A stretch of DNA of 64,000 nt from Saprospira grandis str. Lewin (GTDB lineage Bacteria; Bacteroidota; Bacteroidia; Chitinophagales; Saprospiraceae), in contig NC_016940.1 of NCBI RefSeq assembly GCF_000250635.1, forward strand, positions 496,001 through 560,000, written 5' to 3'. A program made the position numbers and the translations under genes. Shown piece after piece: positions 1 to 7,992 of this stretch. The notes under the pieces were generated by a model. The model was not told the DNA's origin and made no database searches. It saw only the letters and a program-made list of their open reading frames with translations. Every line of letters begins with the position of its first letter. The first letter of the stretch is position 1.

Positions 1-501
1 TTTCATTGACGCCAACCCAAAATGCTCCATAAATTTACTACTTACTCCATATAATAAGGGTCGACCAGGATCTGTAGACCGCCCCTTTATTTCTATCAAT
101 TCTTTTTCTAGCAATTTTTGCACGGCATAATCACAGCTTACGCCCCGCACACGCTCCATTTCCGACTTAGACACCGGCTGCTGATAAGCAATTATGGCCA
201 AGGTCTCTAGGGCCGAACGCGATAGCTTTTTCTTGCTCTTTTGCTTGAGATATATCCCAATCAAATCGTAGTAGTTGCTTTTGGTCAAAAACTGATAGCC
301 CTCCGCAATTTCTAAAAGCTCAAAACTATATTGCTCCTCTTGGTAGCGCGCCATCAGGCCCTCTATAGCCAGTTGGACCTGTTTTTTGCTAAAGCTATCG
401 CTAAAAGCCGACTCCAAACAAGCTACTATTTCCCCCAATTTTATCGGCAGCTCTGCACTGAAGATGAGCGCCTCTATATATCGTTCTAAATGTTCTTGCA
501 T
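1..501 (-). CDS. scpB: Segregation and condensation protein B, C-terminus cut by window edge
   Basis: ScpB is the winged-helix partner of ScpA and the SMC condensin, acting in chromosome compaction and segregation. The 167 codons seen begin MQEHLERYIEALIFSAE and include the family hallmarks IEALIFSAELPI, SRSALETLAIIAYQQPVSKSEMERVRG and the DPGRPLLYGV segment of the second winged helix. The reading frame is still open at base 1, so only a short C-terminal tail is missing. The start is the ATG whose complement is at 499-501. A mosaic GC-rich repeat lies upstream, between this gene and nnr. No scpA is visible. Identification rests on strong motif recall. Confidence 0.93.
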   Translation of the reverse strand, partial: MQEHLERYIEALIFSAELPIKLGEIVACLESAFSDSFSKKQVQLAIEGLMARYQEEQYSFELLEIAEGYQFLTKSNYYDLIGIYLKQKSKKKLSRSALETLAIIAYQQPVSKSEMERVRGVSCDYAVQKLLEKELIEIKGRSTDPGRPLLYGVSSKFMEHFGLASMK

Positions 502-533
502 GCTTTTGCTTATTTATAGAAGTTGGACCAAAA

Positions 534-697
534 AGGCGGCGCAGCCGCCTTGGCCGAAGGCCAAATGGCCCAGCGCTGCGGAGCGGGTGGCCGAAGGCCA
601 GACCCAGCGGGCGAAGCCCGCGCAGGGCCGAGCGAACAGCGAGCCCCGCAGCATAGCGGCGGCCGCCCCCCTATACAGGGCGGCCGCGGGCCCCAAA
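534..697 (+). repeat. GC-rich mosaic intergenic repeat, copy 1
   Basis: This copy carries the core modules AGGGCCGAGCGAACAGCGAG and a terminal GGCCCCAAA, with two perfect GAA-loop hairpins at 552-562 and 607-621. The GGCCCCAAA end abuts the 3' end of nnr. Short ORFs across it on either strand are side effects of its high GC content. Confidence 0.9.
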
Positions 698-698
698 G

Positions 699-2252
699 CT
701 AAACAATAGGATGCTTGCTCTGGACCTTCTTCTGTATCTTTTTGCGCTTGGGGTTTAGGGCCAAAAAGGCCTTACCCAAATAATCAATCAGATCGCCTGC
801 CATTAGGCCCTCTTGGCTCTTCTCCACTACGGCCAAATCGCCCGCCAAACCATGCACATAAACCCCTAAAATACAGGCCTCTAAGGGACTATAGGGTTGG
901 GCCAGCAAGCCCGTCAAGATGCCCGTGAGCACATCGCCACTACCCGCGGTCCCCATGCCAGGGTTCCCCGTTGAGTTGAAATAGCAGTTGCCCTCTGGGG
1001 TCGCAATACAGCTATTCGCGCCCTTGAGAATGATGTAAACCTCTAGTTCCATGGCCTTTTGGCGCAGCAATTCATAGCGCTCAAAATTGTTGTGGCTGCG
1101 GCCAAACATACGCTCAAACTCTTTGGGATGCGGCGTGAGAATACTCTGTTTGGGGATGTACTCCCACCAGTCTGGACTCTGCGCCAAAATGTTCAAAGCA
1201 TCGGCATCTAGGACCGTGGGCGTATCTCGGTGCTTAAGCAAATAGCAAAGTGCATTGCGGGTTTTGTTCTTGGTGCTCAATCCGCAACCAATGGCAATTG
1301 TATTGTATTTTTGGAGATCGTAGATGCGGGTAAACACATAGCGATCATCATCTAAATTGACCATGGCCTCGGGCACAGCGCCCTGAATCACCTCATAGCC
1401 GCAGCTCGGCACATGCACGGTCACTAGGCCAGCCCCTGCCCGCAAACAAGCACGAGTGGCCAAAATAGCCGCCCCCATTTTTCCGTGGCTCCCCATAATG
1501 AGCAAGGCATGACCAAAAAGCCCTTTATGGGCATATTTACCTCTTTTCTGGTAAATATTGGCAATGGTTTTAGGCGTCACATAATAATTATGCGCTGGCA
1601 AATTGGCAATAAACTCCTGCGGCAAGCCAATAGAGCGAAAATGAAACTCGCCCACCCGATCATAATTATCGGGGAACATAAAAGCAAAGCGAGGGGTCTC
1701 AAAACTGAGGGTATAATCGGCCTGAATGCTACTGCTAACCGTAGGTTGTTCGGCCTGTAGGCCCGTGGGACAATCTAGGGCCAAAATAATATTGGGACAT
1801 TGATTGATGGCTTCGACAATTTCCGCCAATTCGCCCTCTAAAGGGCGGTTAAGGCCAGAGCCCAAAAGCGCATCTACAATAATTTCACGTTCATCAAAAA
1901 CGGGGAGATCGGCTAGGCTGAGGATTTCGGTAATCTCTACCTCGCCGCTAGCTTTAAGGGCCTCATATTGGTCCAAAAAGTCCTCGGTTTCTCTTTGTAA
2001 GCGATAAATAAAGACCTCTACCCCATAGCCCATTTCAGAGAGGATGCGGGCAGCGGCTAGTCCATCGCCACCATTATTTCCAGAGCCACAAAGAAAGCTC
2101 AGCCATTGGTACTCTCCGGCAGGGAACTGCTCGGCTACCCAATCTGCAAAGGTTTTAGCGGCCCGTTGCATCAGGTCCAAATTGCTAATTTGTTCGGCGG
2201 CTAAGGCGGCCTGTTCTGCCGCTCTTAGTTGTTCTAGTGTCAGTATTTTCAT
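699..2252 (-). CDS. nnr: Bifunctional NAD(P)HX epimerase / ADP-dependent NAD(P)HX dehydratase
   Basis: This is a metabolite-repair enzyme. The N-terminal YjeF domain epimerises damaged hydrated NAD(P)H, and the C-terminal ribokinase-like domain dehydrates it using ADP. The 517-residue length is typical of the fused form. The N-terminal half has the NNGGDG signature (in CGSGNNGGDGLAAARIL) and DALLGSGLNRPLEG. The C-terminal half has GSHGKMGAAILA, LTPHPKEFERMFG and the catalytic NPGMGTAGSGDVLTGIL motif. The ATG start fits the family N-terminus (MKILTLEQLRAAEQAAL). Both halves look intact. It is the gene downstream of the lipoprotein gene at 2307, on the same strand with a gap of about 50 bp, so co-transcription is possible. 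Confidence 0.95.
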   Translation of the reverse strand: MKILTLEQLRAAEQAALAAEQISNLDLMQRAAKTFADWVAEQFPAGEYQWLSFLCGSGNNGGDGLAAARILSEMGYGVEVFIYRLQRETEDFLDQYEALKASGEVEITEILSLADLPVFDEREIIVDALLGSGLNRPLEGELAEIVEAINQCPNIILALDCPTGLQAEQPTVSSSIQADYTLSFETPRFAFMFPDNYDRVGEFHFRSIGLPQEFIANLPAHNYYVTPKTIANIYQKRGKYAHKGLFGHALLIMGSHGKMGAAILATRACLRAGAGLVTVHVPSCGYEVIQGAVPEAMVNLDDDRYVFTRIYDLQKYNTIAIGCGLSTKNKTRNALCYLLKHRDTPTVLDADALNILAQSPDWWEYIPKQSILTPHPKEFERMFGRSHNNFERYELLRQKAMELEVYIILKGANSCIATPEGNCYFNSTGNPGMGTAGSGDVLTGILTGLLAQPYSPLEACILGVYVHGLAGDLAVVEKSQEGLMAGDLIDYLGKAFLALNPKRKKIQKKVQSKHPIV

Positions 2253-2306
2253 GATTTCTTTTTTAATGGGGAAAGTTCTTTTTTTTCTGCTTTAGTCGAG
2301 CCAAAG

Positions 2307-2945
2307 CTATTCAATATACAGTTCTTTTTGCAAAGAGGCCATAAATAGGCGTTCTACTTCCTGTACATCGGGCGTCCAGCCATTAAAAGAGACCACAGCT
2401 AGGCTGTATAAATGTCTGCCTATCACAATCAATCGGCCCGAAAGCTGAAAATCGGCTCCTTCTAGGCGAAAATTGTGGGCAGGATAAATATCTAGGTACA
2501 AAAAGCTATTTTCTGCCCGCAAGTTAATGCTATTGGCCTCCCGGCTATTGGCATCTAGGTCCATAATTAGGTCCTGTATCACCAAGTCATAAAAGCGCTC
2601 CTTATCTTTTTGGTAATCGGCATAAGATTGCTCCTCTTTTAAATCGGCCACCGTAAGTTGTAAGCTATAAGTTTTGGCCTCTAGTCGGTAGCGGGTTTTG
2701 CTTCGGCTTCGGTTCCTTAGGCGCCTTGGCTTTTTGGGGAAGCGAATGCTGTAGCCCTGCCCCAATTCCTTTTTGTACCAATCCTTAATCAAAGAATCTA
2801 TGGGCAAACTATCGGTAGCTGCGGCAGCGGGCAAGGGCAAACTATCGGGCTCGGCTAGAGTGGGCGCCTCGCTTGAGGGCGCCTGCTCCGATTGGCAGGC
2901 CCAAAAGAACGGAAGAAATAATAAGAAGTAGATATATCGGGGCAT
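2307..2945 (-). CDS. Putative lipoprotein of unknown function
   Basis: The 212-residue protein starts MPRYIYFLLFLPFFWACQSE, a short hydrophobic signal ending in a lipobox-like WAC, so it is probably lipid-anchored. A low-complexity Ser/Pro/Ala/Glu linker follows (about residues 20-45), then a basic patch rich in Arg (about 70-85). The rest is a single small alpha/beta region with no catalytic motif that I recognise. The function is unknown. A TAccTTTG -7-like box lies only about 12 bp upstream of the ATG (2957-2964), which would imply a very short leader. It precedes nnr on the same strand. Confidence 0.7.
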   Translation of the reverse strand: MPRYIYFLLFLPFFWACQSEQAPSSEAPTLAEPDSLPLPAAAATDSLPIDSLIKDWYKKELGQGYSIRFPKKPRRLRNRSRSKTRYRLEAKTYSLQLTVADLKEEQSYADYQKDKERFYDLVIQDLIMDLDANSREANSINLRAENSFLYLDIYPAHNFRLEGADFQLSGRLIVIGRHLYSLAVVSFNGWTPDVQEVERLFMASLQKELYIE

Positions 2946-2956
2946 GGCTTTTTGCG

Positions 2957-2964
2957 CAAAGGTA
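2957..2964 (-). promoter_or_regulatory. Candidate -7 box for the lipoprotein gene
   Basis: On the minus strand this reads TAccTTTG, matching the Bacteroidota -7 consensus TAnnTTTG. No good -33 TTG is at the expected spacing, and it lies very close to the ATG, so this is tentative. Confidence 0.35.
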
Positions 2965-3066
2965 CAAAGCCCCGCTTTAAAAATAGGCCAGAGGGTTTAA
3001 AATTTTATGCCTCCCCTTTTTGCTCTAGCCTAAAGCAGCCCTCTTAAGAATAGCTTAGCCAAGTTT

Positions 3067-3856
3067 ACAATTGCCGTTTCACAAATTCCGAATAGCTTAC
3101 CGCAGTTTACAATTGCCATTTCACAAATTCCGAATAGCTTACCGCAGTTTACAATTGCCGTTTCACAAATTGCAAATAGCTTAGCCTGCTTTACAATTGC
3201 CGTTTCACAAATTGCGAATAGCTTACCGCAGTTTACAATTGCCGTTTCGCAAATTGCGAATAGCTTAGCCTGCTTTACAATTGCCGTTTCACAAATTGCG
3301 AATAGCATACCCTCTTTTACAATTGCCGTTTCACAAATTACGAATAGCATACCCTCTTTTACAATTGCCGTTTCACAAATTGCGAATAGCATACCCTCTT
3401 TTACAATTGCCGTTTCACAAATTGCGAATAGCATAGCCTCTTTTACAATTGCCGTTTCACAAATTGCAAATAGCACAGCCTGCTTTACAATTGCCGTTTC
3501 ACAAATTGCAAATAGCTTAGCCTGCTTTACAATTGCCGTTTCACAAATTGCGAATAGCTTACCGCAGTTTACAATTGCCGTTTCGCAAATTGCGAATAGC
3601 TTAGCCTGCTTTACAATTGCCGTTTCACAAATTGCGAATAGCATAGCCTCTTTTACAATTGCCGTTTCACAAATTACGAATAGCATACCCTCTTTTACAA
3701 TTGCCGTTTCACAAATTGCGAATAGCATACCCTCTTTTACAATTGCCGTTTCACAAATTGCGAATAGCATAGCCTCTTTTACAATTGCCGTTTCACAAAT
3801 TGCAAATAGCACAGCCTGCTTTACAATTGCCGTTTCACAAATTCCCAATAGCTTAT
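3067..3856. repeat. Tandem array 1: 19 units of exactly 42 bp
   Basis: The block beginning ACAATTGCCGTTTCACAAAT recurs from 3067 to 3823 at exact 42-bp steps (756 = 18 x 42), giving 19 units. Each unit holds CAATT, 11 bases, then AATTG, a small dyad. Variation is confined to the segment GCGAATAGCATACCCTCTTT and its equivalents. Because 42 is a multiple of 3, one minus-strand frame stays open for 272 codons (repeat ICETAIVKEAMLFA). It has only a TTG start, no ribosome binding site and no signal sequence, so I treat it as non-coding satellite DNA. Units 1-8 and 9-16, counted from the 3848 end, form a higher-order duplication of 336 bp. Confidence 0.93.
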
Positions 3857-3869
3857 CGCAAATGCAGGA

Positions 3870-4104
3870 GGGACTGTTCAGGATTTTGTGTATTAGAATA
3901 AAATTTGGGTCTTTAGCTTGCTAGACTTCAGCCAATAGTCGCCTAGGGACAAGCCCCTAGGCTAATCCAATGGAGTCAGCCCTAAAGGGCTTCAAAGGCT
4001 TATGTACAGGGCTTTGCTAAGTAGTTATCGCAAAGAAAAACCTCATCCAAAGGCCCTCTTTAGAGGGCTGTCTGAAAAAGCTAGCCTAGGGGCTTGTCCC
4101 TAGG
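3870..4104. mobile_element. MITE-like element A, one IS256-type end
   Basis: It begins GGGACTGTTCAGGATTTTGT, nearly identical to the right end of the IS at 48533-49890, and continues with about 235 bp shared with 50155-50402. An internal 21-bp inverted repeat (3942-3962 and 4084-4104, core CCTAGGGACAAGCCCCTAGG) can fold the element. The other terminal repeat, present in the 50 kb copy, is missing here, so this copy is truncated. It directly follows array 1. No ORF of note is inside. Confidence 0.75.
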
Positions 4105-4173
4105 CGCAGGAAAGGGCAGCCAAAAGCTTGCTTAGCTGTTTCGAAATGGGCTGCGGCTTTCAAGCTGCAGCTA

Positions 4174-4313
4174 TGGCCGAAGGCCAAACGGCCTAGCGAT
4201 GTGCAGCAGTGGCGCGCAGCGCCAGACCAAGGAGCCGAAGGCGACGCAGGGCCGAGCGAACAGCGAGCTGCGGAACGTAGCGCAGCAAGGCGAAGCCGCA
4301 GCTGAGGCCCCAA
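4174..4313 (+). repeat. GC-rich mosaic intergenic repeat, copy 2
   Basis: It contains the module CTAGCGATGTGCAGCAGTGG, then CAGGGCCGAGCGAACAGCGA and the terminal GAGGCCCCAA. The conserved end faces the 3' end of the gene at 4422. Together with array 1 and MITE A it fills the 1.5-kb stretch without a gene at 2946-4421. Confidence 0.88.
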
Positions 4314-4369
4314 CTCCTCCTACAGCAGTTTATTTTGAATCGCTAAGGGTAAATTTTGGGCATAAAAAA

Positions 4370-4394
4370 GGCCCCAAACCTAAGTTTAGGGCCT
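4370..4394 (-). terminator. Rho-independent terminator after the 4422 gene
   Basis: AGGCCC and GGGCCT arms, with an inner AAAC/GTTT pairing, flank a short loop. On the minus strand the hairpin is followed by a T run (the AAAAAA at 4364-4369). It lies 28 bp past the stop codon. Confidence 0.8.
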
Positions 4395-4421
4395 AGAGTA
4401 GACTTCTTTATTCTTTGGACC

Positions 4422-5135
4422 TTAAGAGGCCAATTTAATTTGTTCGTTATGCATCCATTTTTGCCAAAGCGCCATATTGGGGCCTAGAGCGCCCACCATT
4501 TTGATCTTAGACTTGAGGACCGACTTTGATTTTTCTAGCGGTTCTTGGACCACTTGGCGGGGGTACATACCTGAGGAGTGGATAAAAAAGCATTCTTCCG
4601 CCTCATTTTTCCAGATAAAGCCCACATGTTTATCGAGGCCTAGAATAAAGATGCCGGGGCTAGCTCGCTTGAGGTAAAAATGGAGGTCAGACATTTTGGT
4701 ATAGGTCTGAATGCTAGATTTTGCGGCCATAGACTTAATAATGACCGAGGCCGCCTGCTGGCCCATTTTGGCTCGGGGCAGCTTAAAGCCTGCATCTTTG
4801 AGGCAGCCACTGACGAAGTAACCGCAGGCAATTTTTCCCTGCCCCGGTTCTTGGCTAGTGCCATGAAAAGCCCAAGGCGTACCATACCAGGCGGGAAAAA
4901 TCTTTTGACTGAGTTGATCTGTGACAAAGGCCCGGCTTTCGGCAATGGCCAGCATTTGGTCCTCCTTATATTTTTTTTGGAAAATGCGCTTTTTTTGATC
5001 AATTTGGGCCAAGAGCTCTTGATAAGCCTCGGCTTTTTCGCTGGGGCTAGGTCCCTTTCTAGGCTCGGCCCAATATAAATAGAGGGCAATCAGGGCCAAA
5101 CAGCCCACTAATATAAATTGATGATACAGCTTCAT
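4422..5135 (-). CDS. Membrane-anchored NlpC/P60- or CHAP-like cysteine hydrolase (putative)
   Basis: The 237-residue protein has an N-terminal hydrophobic anchor (about residues 6-22, HQFILVGCLALIALYLYW), then a charged coiled segment to about residue 70. A compact domain follows in which Cys104 (KIACGYFVSGCL) opens a helix and His170 (DKHVGFIW) starts a strand. That Cys-helix/His-strand order is the arrangement of NlpC/P60 and CHAP enzymes, which cut peptidoglycan peptides or amides. The family assignment is inference from this pattern; I see no close named relative. I chose ATG at 5135 over the TTG two codons upstream. It is divergent from the LytS gene at 5173, sharing a 37-bp intergenic region. 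Confidence 0.62.
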   Translation of the reverse strand: MKLYHQFILVGCLALIALYLYWAEPRKGPSPSEKAEAYQELLAQIDQKKRIFQKKYKEDQMLAIAESRAFVTDQLSQKIFPAWYGTPWAFHGTSQEPGQGKIACGYFVSGCLKDAGFKLPRAKMGQQAASVIIKSMAAKSSIQTYTKMSDLHFYLKRASPGIFILGLDKHVGFIWKNEAEECFFIHSSGMYPRQVVQEPLEKSKSVLKSKIKMVGALGPNMALWQKWMHNEQIKLAS

Positions 5136-5172
5136 GAGCAATGCTTAATTTTGGAGTGAAGAACGAAAACCT

Positions 5173-6237
5173 ATGGAAGCTACGGTCCCTTTAAATTGGA
5201 TGAGCCGCTTTTGGCGCTATGTCGAGCGCCCCTGGCTCTACCATTTGTTATTGTGGCTGCTCTATTTTAACCTGATGCTCACCATTAACTACAATGGCTG
5301 GGCAGAGCTGCCCTTTACCCTAAAGACCTTAGGCATCCATTTGTTTTTTGTGATGGCTTTGGTCTACTGGAACCTCTGGCAAATCTTGCCCCAATATTTG
5401 GCCCAGAAGAAAATTGGCCGCTACTTTCTGATGGCCACCTTTGCCACCTTTCTCATTACACCCCTAGAGCTGATTTGTTTATATTGGGTGATGGACGAAT
5501 ATACGGCGGCACAAGAACATCTGCTCAAAAACCAACATATTCATTTCCTTTTCAATTTCTTTGTCCTCAGTCTGAGTACCGCCCTAAAAATTGGCAAAGA
5601 ATGGTTGCGGCAAGAGCGCATCAAGAGAGATTTAGAAAAGCGGAACCTGCAATCGGAGCTCAGTTTTCTTAAGTCGCAAATCAATCCCCACTTCCTTTTT
5701 AACACCCTCAACAACCTCTATGCCCTCAGCCTAAAGAAATCGGATAAGGCCCCAGAGCTGGTCCTCCGCCTTTCGGCCATGATGCGCTATATGCTTTATG
5801 AATGCAATGAGAAAATGGTTCCCCTACAAAAGGAAATTAGTTATATGGAAAACTATCTGGCCTTGGAACAAATCCGCTATGGCGACAAGGCCCAGATTGC
5901 CCTGCATTACCCCCAGCCGCTTCCGCAAAGCGTAGAAGTGCCCCCCCTGCTCTTTATTCCCTTTCTAGAAAATGCCTTTAAACATGGCCTCTCTAATAGT
6001 ATTGAGGAAGGCTATGTTTGGATAGAATTACAAATTGAAGAAAAAAAACTTAACTTTAGGATAGAAAATAGCAAAAGTAGCGAGCCCAAAGGCGAGCTTT
6101 ATCACCAAGGAGGTATTGGCCTGAGCAATGTCCGCCGCCGCCTCGAGCTCCTCTACCCCAAACGACACCAACTCCAAATTATGGAGGACCCCAGCAGCTA
6201 TCAGGTCCTCTTAACACTGACAAAGGAAGAACTATGA
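5173..6237 (+). CDS. LytS-type sensor histidine kinase
   Basis: The 354-residue kinase has four hydrophobic segments in the first 140 residues (for example LYHLLLWLLYFNLMLTI and YFLMATFATFLITPLELICLYWV), with no obvious periplasmic sensor. A short coiled linker leads to the His_kinase domain. The phosphoacceptor is His173 in SQINPHFLFNTLNN, the hallmark of the LytS/YehU (PF06580) group. The ATP-binding region has PLLFIPFLENAFKHGL and GGIGLSNVRRRLELLY. Its last four bases (ATGA) overlap the start of the response regulator, so the two are translationally coupled. The target genes are unknown. Confidence 0.93.
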   Translation: MEATVPLNWMSRFWRYVERPWLYHLLLWLLYFNLMLTINYNGWAELPFTLKTLGIHLFFVMALVYWNLWQILPQYLAQKKIGRYFLMATFATFLITPLELICLYWVMDEYTAAQEHLLKNQHIHFLFNFFVLSLSTALKIGKEWLRQERIKRDLEKRNLQSELSFLKSQINPHFLFNTLNNLYALSLKKSDKAPELVLRLSAMMRYMLYECNEKMVPLQKEISYMENYLALEQIRYGDKAQIALHYPQPLPQSVEVPPLLFIPFLENAFKHGLSNSIEEGYVWIELQIEEKKLNFRIENSKSSEPKGELYHQGGIGLSNVRRRLELLYPKRHQLQIMEDPSSYQVLLTLTKEEL

Positions 6238-6953
6238 ATGTTTTAATCGTTGATGACGAACCCCTAGCCAGAGACGTTCTGCAAACTTATATTGAAAAAA
6301 TACCCAGCCTTCAGCTAATCGGTAGCTGCCAAAATGCTATCGAAGCCTTTGAGCAACTCAATAGCCAAAAGGTAGACCTCATGCTGCTCGATATTCATAT
6401 GCCCCAAATTTCAGGTATCGATTTTCTCAAAACATTGGCCCAGCCGCCCTTGGTCATTTTTACCACGGCTTACTCCAATTATGCCCTAGAAAGCTATGAG
6501 CTCAATGTCGTCGATTATCTGCTCAAACCCATCGCTTTCGATCGCTTTGTCAAGGCCATCAATAAGGCCATGGGACTGCAAAAAAATAGAGGGCAAGAAC
6601 GACAAACAAAAGCCGCAGAACCCCAAACCAAAGGCAGCGACTATATCTTTGTCAAAGCAGATAAAAAACTAATTAAGGTCCGTTTCGACGAAATTTTTTA
6701 TATTGAAGGACTCAAGGATTATGTTATTTTACATACACCCCAAGGCCGAATCGTTACCCTGCAAACCATGAAGTTGCTAGAGGCCAAACTGCCCGCCCAG
6801 CTCTTCAAAAGGGTCCACCGCTCCTATATCGCCAACCTGAGCAAAATTGCGATGCTAGAAGGCAATATGCTGGAGCTCAATGGCAAAAGTATTCCCGTGG
6901 GCAAAAATTATCGCGACGAGCTGCTGGCCATTATCAATGAAAAGCGCTTGTAA
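6234..6953 (+). CDS. LytTR-family response regulator
   Basis: This 239-residue regulator has a receiver domain with acidic residues Asp7 and Asp8 (VDDEPLARDVL), phosphoacceptor Asp53 (LLDIHMPQISG) and the conserved Lys in VDYLLKPIAFDRF. A polar linker (about residues 120-140) joins the C-terminal LytTR DNA-binding domain, seen as DYIFVKADKKLIKVRFDEI and FKRVHRSYIANL. It is coupled to the kinase by an ATGA overlap, a classic LytSR-type pair in which the kinase phosphorylates the regulator. LytTR proteins usually bind paired direct repeats upstream of targets; none was identified here. Confidence 0.95.
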   Translation: MNVLIVDDEPLARDVLQTYIEKIPSLQLIGSCQNAIEAFEQLNSQKVDLMLLDIHMPQISGIDFLKTLAQPPLVIFTTAYSNYALESYELNVVDYLLKPIAFDRFVKAINKAMGLQKNRGQERQTKAAEPQTKGSDYIFVKADKKLIKVRFDEIFYIEGLKDYVILHTPQGRIVTLQTMKLLEAKLPAQLFKRVHRSYIANLSKIAMLEGNMLELNGKSIPVGKNYRDELLAIINEKRL

Positions 6954-6957
6954 GCTG

Positions 6958-7118
6958 TTTTGGGGCCTCCGCTGCGGCTTCGCCTTACGGCGCTACGTTG
7001 CGCAGCTCGCAGGTCTGCTCGGCCCTGCGGCGCTTGCAGCGCCTTGGTCTGGCCTAACGGCCACTGCTCCACATCGCTAGGCCATTCTGGCCTGCGGCCA
7101 GGGGCGGCTTCGCCGCCC
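6958..7118 (-). repeat. GC-rich mosaic intergenic repeat, copy 3
   Basis: Minus-orientation copy with TTTGGGGCC starting 5 bp after the LytTR stop codon. It carries the complement of the GATGTG-type module and ends in the perfect hairpin GGGCGGCTTCGCCGCCC. Confidence 0.88.
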
Positions 7119-7221
7119 AATTGGACCAATAAAATGGCCCTCTACTGAACCTTGAAAACAAAAAAACACTTAAGTAATAGATAAAAATCTTCATGCATCA
7201 ACTGAAATAATCTATATAATT

Positions 7222-7890
7222 ATGAGCTACTTTCAGGGAGAAACCCCAGACAATTACGAACAGAAATGTTTGTGCACCTTGGTCCTCGATACTTCGGGCT
7301 CTATGGGTGGCGAACCTATCCGCGAGCTCAACCGTGGCTTGCAGGAGTTTTATGCGGCTATTGAGGAGGACCTCATTGCGGCCAACCGCCTAGAGGTAAG
7401 TATTGTTACTTTTGGCAGCCGAATCAATACAATCCAAGAACCCTCACTAATTGAGGGCTTTGATATGCCTACTTTGGGCGTTAGTGGTACCACTCGCCTA
7501 GTCGATGCTGTTCGAGAAGCGATGCGCAAAACAGAAGAGCGCAAGCAATGGTACAAAGAAACTGGGCAGCCCTATTACCGTCCTATTGTGGTCCTCATTA
7601 CCGATGGCGAACCCGATAGAGACCAGGATGTCAATGGCATTTCTGCCGAAATCCGCGAAGCCGTAGAAGGCAAGCGCTTTACCTTTTTTGGCCTGGGTGT
7701 AAAAGGATACAATCATGCTACCCTACAACGCATCTGCCCCCCAACCGCTCCGCCTATGCCTCTAGCAGGCTATAAGTTCTCGGAGTTCTTCAAGTGGTTG
7801 AGCAATAGTATTGGCATTATTACCAAATCTAAAGAAGGAGAAACCATTGAGCTTCCTCCTATTAGTGATTGGGCCCAAATGAAGTTTTAA
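7222..7890 (+). CDS. TerY-like von Willebrand factor A domain protein
   Basis: The whole 222-residue protein is one vWA domain. The MIDAS metal site is complete: DTSGSMGG (Asp23, Ser25, Ser27), the Thr in GVSGTTRLVDAV, and the Asp of LITDGEPDRDQD. There is no signal peptide or membrane segment, so it is cytoplasmic. Size and motifs match TerY of the tellurite-resistance systems. It heads a set of three same-strand genes with a PP2C phosphatase and a protein kinase, the combination described in comparative genomics as the TerY-P triad, in which the vWA protein is thought to act as a phospho-regulated scaffold. The cellular trigger and target are not known. A strong hairpin separates it from the phosphatase gene. 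Confidence 0.87.
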   Translation: MSYFQGETPDNYEQKCLCTLVLDTSGSMGGEPIRELNRGLQEFYAAIEEDLIAANRLEVSIVTFGSRINTIQEPSLIEGFDMPTLGVSGTTRLVDAVREAMRKTEERKQWYKETGQPYYRPIVVLITDGEPDRDQDVNGISAEIREAVEGKRFTFFGLGVKGYNHATLQRICPPTAPPMPLAGYKFSEFFKWLSNSIGIITKSKEGETIELPPISDWAQMKF

Positions 7891-7900
7891 TTTTTTTGCC

Positions 7901-7934
7901 AAGCAGTTCTTGAGCCCTTGCCCAAGAACTGCTT
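7901..7934 (+). promoter_or_regulatory. Strong stem-loop between the vWA and PP2C genes
   Basis: AAGCAGTTCTTG at 7901-7912 pairs perfectly with CAAGAACTGCTT at 7923-7934 (12 bp, 10-base loop). It starts 11 bp past the vWA stop codon. There is no downstream T run, so it is not a classic terminator. It may be a mRNA-stabilising or attenuating hairpin that sets the ratio of the triad proteins (inference). Confidence 0.7.
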
Positions 7935-7992
7935 CCCTATAATTTAGAATAAGGGTGGGCCAAAAGCGCCAACCCTTGATTTTTTATTGCTT

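Noticed and set aside
514-696. Short open frames inside mosaic repeats, here and at 6908-7129, 7987-type upstream extensions, 21383-21673, 44611-44972, 51461-51738 and similar
   Set aside because: They share Arg/Ala/Gly/Pro-rich translations such as SLFARPC, on either strand of every repeat copy, without start signals. They are produced by the GC-rich repeat sequence.
3030-3848. A 272-codon open frame across array 1 (repeat ICETAIVKEAMLFA)
   Set aside because: It starts only with TTG, has no ribosome binding site or signal, and other frames also stay open. A 42-bp period keeps frames open by arithmetic. I annotate the DNA repeat instead.
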